Shown: positions 5,534-10,208 of the stretch, piece by piece
How the letters are laid out: every line of letters starts with the position of its first letter
Position numbering within the stretch: the first letter of the stretch is position 1
DNA from: Acidobacteriota bacterium
Lineage (GTDB): Bacteria > Acidobacteriota > Thermoanaerobaculia > Thermoanaerobaculales > Thermoanaerobaculaceae
DNA: 10,208 nucleotides
Reading direction: 5' to 3'
Assembly: GCA_027458945.1 (NCBI GenBank)
Contig: DAIDOU010000371.1
Location: 1 to 10,208, forward strand
The notes under the pieces: generated by a model
The model's input: only the letters and a program-made list of their open reading frames with translations
Told to the model about the DNA's origin: nothing
The model's database searches: none
Program-made: the position numbers and the translations under genes

Positions 5534-7389
5534 GCGCGTTGCGCCGGATCGTGAAGATGCTGCGCCCGCACTCGGGGTGGGTCGTCGGCGCCGCGCTCGC
5601 GATGACCGGGGTGGCGCTCGCGACCGTGTTCATGGTGTTCCTGATCGGCCCGATGTTCGACACGGTCCTCGGCGCGTCGGTCCCGCTTCCGGGCCTGACC
5701 TCCGCCGCCGGACCGGCTGCCGGGGCGCGCGCCCCGGCAGCCGTCGAGCAGCTCGGCTTCGCGCGCGACCTCAAGGCGTGGTTCGAGAGCGCCAAGGAGT
5801 CGCTGCGCCGATTCCTGCCGAACGACGCGGTCGCGATCCTGCTCCTCGGGTTCCTCGCGGTGCTGGCCAAGAACGCGTTCACCTACCTGGGGAACTACGC
5901 GATCTACCGCGCCGGGCTCCTCACGATCAAGGACCTGCGCGACCGGCTGATGGACCGCCTCGTCATCCAGTCGGCGGCGTACCACCAGCGGCAGCCGAGC
6001 GCGGTCCTGATGTCGCGCATCACCAACGACGTCGAGCGCATCACCGAGGTGATCTCCGACCGCCTCTCGAACCTGGTGCAGGACTCGTTCACGGTGGTCG
6101 GGATGGTGGCGCTGGTGGTTTCGCTCAACGTGCGCCTCGCGATCGTCGTCCTCGTCGGGGCGCCGATCTTCCTCTGGCCGATCATGAAGTTCGCGCGCAA
6201 GCTGCGGCGGCGCTCGCACCAGACCCAGGAGCGCCTCGGCGAGATGAACACGGTCGTCGACGAGGTGCTCAAGGGGTACCGCGTCGTGCAGGCGTTCAAC
6301 ATGGAAGCGTTCGAGTCGGCGCGTTTCCGCGAGACCACCCGCCGCCACTTCGTGGCCAGCATGAAGGCGCGCAAGGTGCTGGCGCTCAACTCGCCGGTCG
6401 TCGAGGTGATCGGCGCGGCCGGCATCATCGGCCTGCTGCTGTACGCCCACCGGCTGATCAGCTCGGGGGCGATGAGCACCGGGGCGTTCGCCTCGTTCCT
6501 GATCGGCCTGTACTCGCTCTACACCCCGATCAAGCGCCTCACCAGGATGAACATGGCGCTGCAGGGGGCGGTGGCGGCGGGGGAGCGCGTGTTCGCCGTG
6601 ATCGACGAGCCGGTGGCGATCGCCGACCGGCCGGGCGCCCGCGCGCTCGCCGGCGTGCGCCAGGGGATCGCGTTCGAGGGCGTGACGTTCGCCTACGAAC
6701 CGAACAAGCCGGTGCTGCGCGGGCTCGATCTCGTGATCCCGGCCGGGAAGGCGCTGGCGCTGGTCGGCGCGTCGGGCGCCGGGAAGTCCACCGTCGCGCA
6801 GCTGCTGCCGCGCTTCTGGGACGTGCAGGACGGGCGCATCGCGATCGACGGCACCGACATCCGCGACGTCACGCTCGCCTCGCTGCGCGCCAGCCTCGCC
6901 CTCGTCACCCAGGAGACGGTCCTGTTCAACACCACCGTCGCCGCCAACATCGCCTACGGGCAGCCGACGGTCGACCGCGAGCGGCTGCACGCGTGCGCGC
7001 GTGCGGCGTTCGCCGAGGAGTTCATCCTCGAGTTCCCCGACGGGTTCGACACCGTGATCGGCGAGGCAGGGGTGCGCCTCTCGGGCGGGCAGCGCCAGCG
7101 CATCGCGGTGGCGCGCGCCCTGTACAAGGACGCTCCGATCCTCATCCTCGACGAGGCCACCTCGGCACTCGACGCCGAGTCCGAAGGGATCGTGCAGCGC
7201 GCGATCGAGAACCTGATGGCGGGGCGCACGGCGCTGATCATCGCGCACCGGCTCGCGACGGTGCGCAACGCCGACGCGATCGCGGTGATGGAGGACGGGC
7301 ACGTCGTGGAGCTGGGGACGCACGCCCAGCTGTTGGCGCGCGGCGGGGTGTACGCGCGCCTGGCCGAGATGCAGGGCCTCACCGAATAG
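5530..7389 (+). CDS. msbA: MsbA-type lipid A exporter, ABC half-transporter
   Basis: The 619-residue product fuses an N-terminal membrane domain with a C-terminal ATPase. Membrane helices fall near 16-43, 99-122, 182-198, 203-218, 291-305 and 319-332. The ATPase shows Walker A GASGAGKST 413-421, Q-loop VTQE following the LRASLAL segment, signature LSGGQ 517-521, Walker B ILILDE 537-542 and the H-loop histidine 573 (IIAHRLAT). It is a complete, catalytically intact homodimer-type exporter. Coupling to lpxB by a 4-nt overlap, with GAGGGAGG four bases before the ATG, supports the lipid A flippase assignment over a generic exporter. The loop between helices 1 and 2 is long and Ala/Pro/Gly-rich (about 47-98), and its DNA contains a perfect 30-bp palindrome. 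Substrate is inferred from context; family membership is certain. Confidence 0.9.
   Translation: MSALRRIVKMLRPHSGWVVGAALAMTGVALATVFMVFLIGPMFDTVLGASVPLPGLTSAAGPAAGARAPAAVEQLGFARDLKAWFESAKESLRRFLPNDAVAILLLGFLAVLAKNAFTYLGNYAIYRAGLLTIKDLRDRLMDRLVIQSAAYHQRQPSAVLMSRITNDVERITEVISDRLSNLVQDSFTVVGMVALVVSLNVRLAIVVLVGAPIFLWPIMKFARKLRRRSHQTQERLGEMNTVVDEVLKGYRVVQAFNMEAFESARFRETTRRHFVASMKARKVLALNSPVVEVIGAAGIIGLLLYAHRLISSGAMSTGAFASFLIGLYSLYTPIKRLTRMNMALQGAVAAGERVFAVIDEPVAIADRPGARALAGVRQGIAFEGVTFAYEPNKPVLRGLDLVIPAGKALALVGASGAGKSTVAQLLPRFWDVQDGRIAIDGTDIRDVTLASLRASLALVTQETVLFNTTVAANIAYGQPTVDRERLHACARAAFAEEFILEFPDGFDTVIGEAGVRLSGGQRQRIAVARALYKDAPILILDEATSALDAESEGIVQRAIENLMAGRTALIIAHRLATVRNADAIAVMEDGHVVELGTHAQLLARGGVYARLAEMQGLTE
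5714..5743. repeat. Perfect 30-bp palindrome inside msbA
   Basis: The left arm CGGCTGCCGGGGCGC is followed immediately by its exact reverse complement, with no spacer and no mismatch. In mRNA it could form a stem of about 13 bp with a tetraloop. It encodes part of the Gly/Ala/Pro-rich segment near residues 62-72 in the loop between membrane helices 1 and 2 of MsbA, a part free to vary. Frame is kept through it. Confidence 0.85.
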
Positions 7390-7480
7390 GCGCCGTCGAT
7401 AGCGGACCACTATCCGGGCGGGGGGGCCCGCGGCCGCTCCACCGCCCACCCGGCCGCTCTTGCCCCCCCGTGCCCCCCGT

Positions 7481-7503
7481 GAGCCGCGGCGAAGCCGCGT
7501 CTC
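7481..7503. repeat. Inverted repeat (hairpin with GAA loop)
   Basis: CGCGGC (7485-7490) and GCCGCG (7494-7499) pair around GAA. Beyond a single C/T mismatch, GAG (7481-7483) pairs with CTC (7501-7503). It lies directly after the C7/C6 runs and opens the unexplained segment 7481-7640. It lacks a T-tract on either strand. Confidence 0.6.
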
Positions 7504-7641
7504 GCCCGGCGTTGCCCTTCGGCGGTCCGCATGCTCATGTGGCCTCCGGGTACGCTCCGCTCCTCCCGCCTCGTCCGCCTGGCCTCGACTCTCGGCTCCG
7601 CAGGCTACGCGCTGTTCACCCCCGCCCTGCCTACGCTGGTC

Positions 7642-7711
7642 GTTCCGGAGCCCGGTCTCTTCGATCCACGATCCACGCCGTCGCCTCTCCTGAGCCCTGC
7701 GCCCTGCGACC
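7642..7711. repeat. Second heptanucleotide array, 10 units on a 7-bp grid
   Basis: Ten consecutive heptamers run without a phase change. They include GTTCCGG and AGCCCGG, GATCCAC repeated exactly (7663-7676), then GCCGTCG, CCTCTCC, TGAGCCC, TGCGCCC and TGCGACC. The word GGAGCCCGG at 7647-7655 also occurs in the first array (301-309). The array sits between the msbA downstream segment and the broken 3' end of the glycosyltransferase pseudogene. Confidence 0.7.
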
Positions 7712-7745
7712 GGTACCTGTGGCTTCGCGGCGCGGCGTCTACCGC

Positions 7746-8361
7746 TCAGGCGGCGCCGAGCACCGCGAGCCCGCCGGCGGCCGCCGCGGGCGGACGGTCA
7801 CGGCGCCGGCGAGCAAGCGCAGACCGAGCGGTAGAAGCAAAATCGGCCGGGTCAGGAACGCGGCCATGAGCAACAGCGTGAAAGCCGTCGTGCGCCGGCC
7901 GGCGAGGGCCCAGGCGGCGAATGCCGCGGCCTAGAGGGCGAAGAACGCCGCAGGGGTGTCGGAGAGCCCTCGCGCGGCATGGAGCCAGACGGCGGGGGTC
8001 GCCAGCACGGCAAGCGCGGCCGTCGCCACGATCGCCGGGGGGGGCGGCACGCCGCCCGGGCGCAGCGAGCGGGAACATGGCCAAGCAGGAAGGCCGCGGC
8101 GGAGAGGATCTGCAGGCCGCGCAGCGGTGTGGCCACGAACGGCCGCGCCAGCCAGCCGAGTGCCATCCAGAGCGGGAAGCCTGGCGGATGCGGGAAGTGC
8201 GACGGCAGGTCGAAGGCGAGCAGGCCGCGCGCGAACAGCGTCTCGTCCCACTTCCACGGACCGCTGGGCAACAGGGCGAACCGGCTGGTGGCGAGCGCGA
8301 TGACGGCGAGGGCACTCAGGGGCGCGTCCAGGCCGGATCGGCGTGTGGCCCCCAGGCGCAC
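7746..8361 (-). pseudogene. Decayed membrane glycosyltransferase (GT39/ArnT-like), N-terminal part
   Basis: Translating the minus strand in shifting frames recovers one continuous membrane-protein-like sequence. From a possible GTG at 8361 it reads through a first helix (LSALAVIALATSRFALL) to KWDETLFARGLLAFDLPSHF and PHPPGFPLWMALGWLARP. This is the first-loop Asp-Glu and 'HPPG(Y/F)P' layout of polyprenyl-phosphate-sugar-dependent glycosyltransferases (GT39/ArnT-like). The frame then changes near 8080 (to AMFPLAAPGRRAA) and again at a run of eight C (8037-8044). It continues AIVATAALAVLATPAVWLHAARGLSDTPAAFFAL, hits TAG at 7931-7933, resumes in the same frame (AAAFAAWALAGRRTTAF, LLLMAAFLTRPILLLPLGLR) and shifts once more near 7800 before a TGA at 7746. 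About 200 residues remain of a family usually 400-600 long. No ribosome binding site was found and the start is uncertain. Confidence 0.75.
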
Positions 8362-8491
8362 CGTCCAGATGCGCGAGGGCCGGATCTCTTCCGGTATCGT
8401 GGTGGTCGCCGTCAGGCTCGTCGTCGTGAGCGTCGCTCTCTCGGTCCAGCCTGCAAATCTAGTGCGGCAGCCAAAGGCCGGACGGGTCAGT

Positions 8492-8519
8492 TTGACAGTG
8501 CGGGCGCGTGGCGTATTCT
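8492..8519 (+). promoter_or_regulatory. Sigma70-type promoter for the radical SAM gene
   Basis: TTGACA (8492-8497) and TATTCT (8514-8519, 4 of 6 to consensus) are spaced 16 bp apart. Transcription would start near 8526, about 50 nt before the ATG at 8575. The full -35 match and the drop in GC around the -10 make this credible. It points away from the decayed glycosyltransferase. Confidence 0.65.
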
Positions 8520-8574
8520 CCTCACCGGTGGGGAATAGAGACAACGCCCCCAGGCTCGCCGAACAGAGGAGACG

Positions 8575-9969
8575 ATGAAACCGGTCCGGGTCCTGTTCGT
8601 CAACGCGATCAACCCTCTGATTGAGTCCCATACTCGGTATCCGGCGATCGGGATCGGCTACCTCATTGCGATGTTGCGGCAACAGTTCGGTGATCTGGTC
8701 GAGTGCAACTTCGTCGACCGCCACGCCGCGGAGGCGATCAGAGTCTGGCGTCCGCACCTGCTGGCGGTTAGCAGCGTCTCACAGAACTTCAGCCACGCGA
8801 AAGAGGTCGCCGCGCTCGGCCGCGAGGCGGGAGTGCCGGTGATCGTCGGCGGCTACCACGTCACGGAGATGCCCGAGACGATCACGCGCGATATGGACGT
8901 TGCGGCCATCGGGGAGGCCGAGTACACCATCTGCGACTTGATGCAGATCTACCTCGATCACGGCGCCTTTCCCACGAGCGAGTTGGCCAGGGTGAAGGGG
9001 ATCGCGTTCTGGCAGGACGGTGAACTCGTGTTGACCGATGCGCGAGAGGTCGTCGGGGCGCACACGCGCGTGCTCGACGAGCTGCCGATGCCGGCGCGCG
9101 ACCTGATGCGGGTGCGGCCGCACACCAACATGTTCACCTCGCGGGGTTGCCCGTATACATGCACGTTTTGCGCCTCAACCCGGTTCTGGCCGAACATTCG
9201 CTTCTTCTCCCCAGAGTACATGATCGAGGAGGTGAGGCGCCTGATCCGCGACTACCGGGTCCGCTACATCACGTTCCACGACGACCTGTTCATCGCCAAC
9301 GTCAAAAGACTCCGCCAGTTTCACGAGCTGGTCCTCCGTGAGGGTCTGCCGCGGCAGGGCTTCAAGTTCTCGTGCGCCTCATCGGCGACCCGCATCACCG
9401 ATGAGATGGCGCAGCTCCTCAAGGAGATGAACTTCGTCTCGGTGTCGATGGGCCTCGAATCGGGTAACCAGGAGGTACTGACCCGCCTCAAGGGACCGGC
9501 GTTCAAGGTCGAGACCAACCGAGAGGCGGTGGAGATCCTGCACCGTCACGGCATCCACGCGCATGCGTCGTTCATCATCGGCGAGACGCACGAGTCCTGT
9601 GAGCAGATGATGGACACCTACCGCTTCGTCCGTGACAACCCGCTCTCGCTGGTCAACATCTACGTCCTGACCCCTCTCCCTGGCACCCCGGTGTGGAGTG
9701 ACGCCAGGTCGAAGGGCCTGGTTGCGGACGACATGGACTGGAACAGGTTATCGGCCAGCTTCGAGATCGAGTGGCGGAACGTAGTCATCGTTTCAGAGAG
9801 GTGCAGCCGCGAACAGATCCACACCATGTACCTGAAGCTGCGCCGGCTTCGCCTGGCCAAGATGGGCCGGGCGATCGCCTCTCACCCGTTCCAGAGTGAT
9901 CTGGCCGCCTACGGCAAGGCCAAGCTGCGCGAGTGGGCGTACCGCCTCGGTCTCGCGCAACCTGCCTAA
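8575..9969 (+). CDS. B12-binding-domain radical SAM protein, substrate unknown
   Basis: The 464-residue product has an N-terminal Rossmann-like B12-binding-type domain (about 1-150: YPAIGIGYLIAMLR 22-35, VIVGGYHVTEMPE 89-101, AIGEAE 111-116). A radical SAM core follows with the cluster motif CPYTCTFC at 192-199 (C192, C196, C199). Later landmarks are ITFHDDLFI 232-240, GLESGNQEVL 293-302, ASFIIGETHES 331-341 and LTPLPGTP 365-372, and the C-terminal part is basic. Such enzymes use a [4Fe-4S] cluster to make a 5'-deoxyadenosyl radical, often for methylations or ring rearrangements in lipids, cofactors or natural products. The classical cobalamin-binding DxHxxG is not clearly present (DRHAAE at 48-53), so cobalamin use is uncertain. 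ATG at 8575 follows AGAGGAG (8565-8571). More A/T-ending codons than in its neighbours hint at a different history. Confidence 0.9.
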   Translation: MKPVRVLFVNAINPLIESHTRYPAIGIGYLIAMLRQQFGDLVECNFVDRHAAEAIRVWRPHLLAVSSVSQNFSHAKEVAALGREAGVPVIVGGYHVTEMPETITRDMDVAAIGEAEYTICDLMQIYLDHGAFPTSELARVKGIAFWQDGELVLTDAREVVGAHTRVLDELPMPARDLMRVRPHTNMFTSRGCPYTCTFCASTRFWPNIRFFSPEYMIEEVRRLIRDYRVRYITFHDDLFIANVKRLRQFHELVLREGLPRQGFKFSCASSATRITDEMAQLLKEMNFVSVSMGLESGNQEVLTRLKGPAFKVETNREAVEILHRHGIHAHASFIIGETHESCEQMMDTYRFVRDNPLSLVNIYVLTPLPGTPVWSDARSKGLVADDMDWNRLSASFEIEWRNVVIVSERCSREQIHTMYLKLRRLRLAKMGRAIASHPFQSDLAAYGKAKLREWAYRLGLAQPA

Positions 9970-9973
9970 CCGC

Positions 9974-9993
9974 TGCGCCGCGCGGAGGGCGCA
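9974..9993 (+). other. Weak hairpin after the radical SAM gene
   Basis: TGCGCC (9974-9979) pairs with GGCGCA (9988-9993) around an 8-nt loop, starting 5 nt after the TAA stop. There is no T-run after it, so a terminator role is only a possibility. A second 5-bp inverted repeat (GAGCC 10016-10020 with GGCTC 10031-10035) lies just before the yicC ribosome binding site. Confidence 0.25.
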
Positions 9994-10057
9994 TCCACCC
10001 GGCGTAAGATGCAGAGAGCCGTTCGCCAAAGGCTCGACCGCGGAGGAGGGAATCGGC

Positions 10058-10208
10058 ATGGCCACAGCGCTGCGCAGCATGACCGGGTTCGGACAGGCGG
10101 GCGGGGACCTCTCCGGCCGCCTGCGCGCCGAGGTGCGCCTCGCCTCGGTCAACTCACGCTTCCTCGAGGTGGCGCTGCGCACCCACCCGCGCCTCGACAC
10201 GGTGGAGC
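10058..10208 (+). CDS. yicC: YicC-family endoribonuclease, 5' part only
   Basis: The first 50 codons are present and the gene runs off the window. The N-terminus MATALRSMTGFGQA, followed by EVRLASVNSRFLEVALR, is the diagnostic opening of the YicC/YloC family (RSMTGFG..., then E.RSVN.RFL...LR). E. coli YicC is an endoribonuclease linked to decay of small RNA. Start ATG at 10058 is set by GGAGGAGGG at 10042-10050, seven bases upstream; an internal ATG at 10079 would cut off the conserved 'RS' lead. The gene is 88 nt downstream of the radical SAM gene. A TAAGAT box at 10005-10010 could be a -10 element but has no matching -35. Confidence 0.88.
   Translation, partial: MATALRSMTGFGQAGGDLSGRLRAEVRLASVNSRFLEVALRTHPRLDTVE

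Larger units (their letters stand above)
7390..7745. other. Non-coding stretch after msbA
   Basis: No convincing gene was found in these 356 bases; short open frames here have low-complexity products and no ribosome binding site. In order it holds a near-palindrome 8 nt after the msbA stop (GATAGCGGACCACTATC, 7398-7414, one mismatched pair), a G7 run (7420-7426), C7 and C6 runs (7463-7469, 7473-7478), a GAA-loop hairpin at 7481-7503, a structured-looking segment to about 7640 rich in CTCCG and CTCG words, and a heptamer array at 7642-7711. No T-run follows any hairpin, so no classical terminator for msbA is visible. The pseudogene on the other strand ends at 7746. Confidence 0.7.

Noticed and set aside
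5275..7449. A 724-codon open frame antisense to msbA and the end of lpxB
   Set aside because: Same shadow effect: no domains, no start signal, and complete overlap with two well-supported genes.
7390..7745. Mobile element or att site after msbA
   Set aside because: No transposase or integrase, no terminal inverted repeats with target duplication and no tRNA were found.
5235..7934. An 899-codon plus-strand open frame running through lpxB, msbA and the downstream spacer
   Set aside because: It is out of frame with two genes full of family motifs, its product is Arg/Gly/Ala/Pro low-complexity, and it lacks a ribosome binding site.
7921..8578. Plus-strand open frames of up to 205 codons across the decayed glycosyltransferase
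   Set aside because: Products are Arg/Gly/Ala-rich and featureless, whereas the minus strand gives membrane helices and family motifs.

Overview
The window reads as a chromosomal segment from a GC-rich, Gram-negative bacterium. Long open frames on the antisense strand are a by-product of strong G/C third-position bias. The presence of lpxB and an MsbA-type exporter implies an outer membrane with lipid A. The order cmk-rpsA-ihfB is the one known from E. coli and other Gram-negative lineages. The overall look (GTG/TTG starts, a small-membrane-protein pair before lpxB, low-complexity heptamer arrays between genes) would fit Acidobacteriota or a neighbouring phylum, but that placement is inference and only moderately supported.

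Layout. At the left edge is the 5' end of a minus-strand nucleoside deoxyribosyltransferase/DNPH1-like gene (1-147). A 212-bp divergent spacer follows, filled by an unusual array built on a strict 7-bp grid (183-329). Then a co-directional plus-strand block runs for 7 kb: cmk (360), rpsA with its own promoter and leader hairpin (1144), an IHF-beta/HU gene (2998), a HIT-family Ap4A phosphorylase-like gene (3284), two small membrane proteins (3762 and 4160), lpxB (4424) and an msbA-like ABC exporter (5530). Overlaps of 8, 1 and 4 nt tie several of these genes into a translationally coupled unit. The block joins nucleotide supply, ribosome and nucleoid functions to lipid A synthesis (LpxB makes the disaccharide) and lipid A flipping (MsbA). 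msbA carries a perfect 30-bp palindrome in the variable loop between its first two membrane helices.

The stretch after msbA (7390-7745) has no convincing gene. It holds G7 and C7/C6 homopolymers, small inverted repeats, an unexplained structured-looking segment and a second 7-bp-grid array (7642-7711). Next comes a decayed minus-strand membrane glycosyltransferase (about 7746-8361), broken by at least three apparent frameshifts and one in-frame TAG. Divergent from it, behind a good sigma70-type promoter, is an intact B12-binding-domain radical SAM gene (8575-9969) of unknown substrate. The window ends in the first 50 codons of a YicC-family endoribonuclease gene.

No tRNA, rRNA, CRISPR array, transposase or phage gene was recognised. 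The most unusual items are the two heptamer-grid arrays, the intragenic palindrome in msbA and the decayed glycosyltransferase region. None of these amounts to a demonstrated new system.
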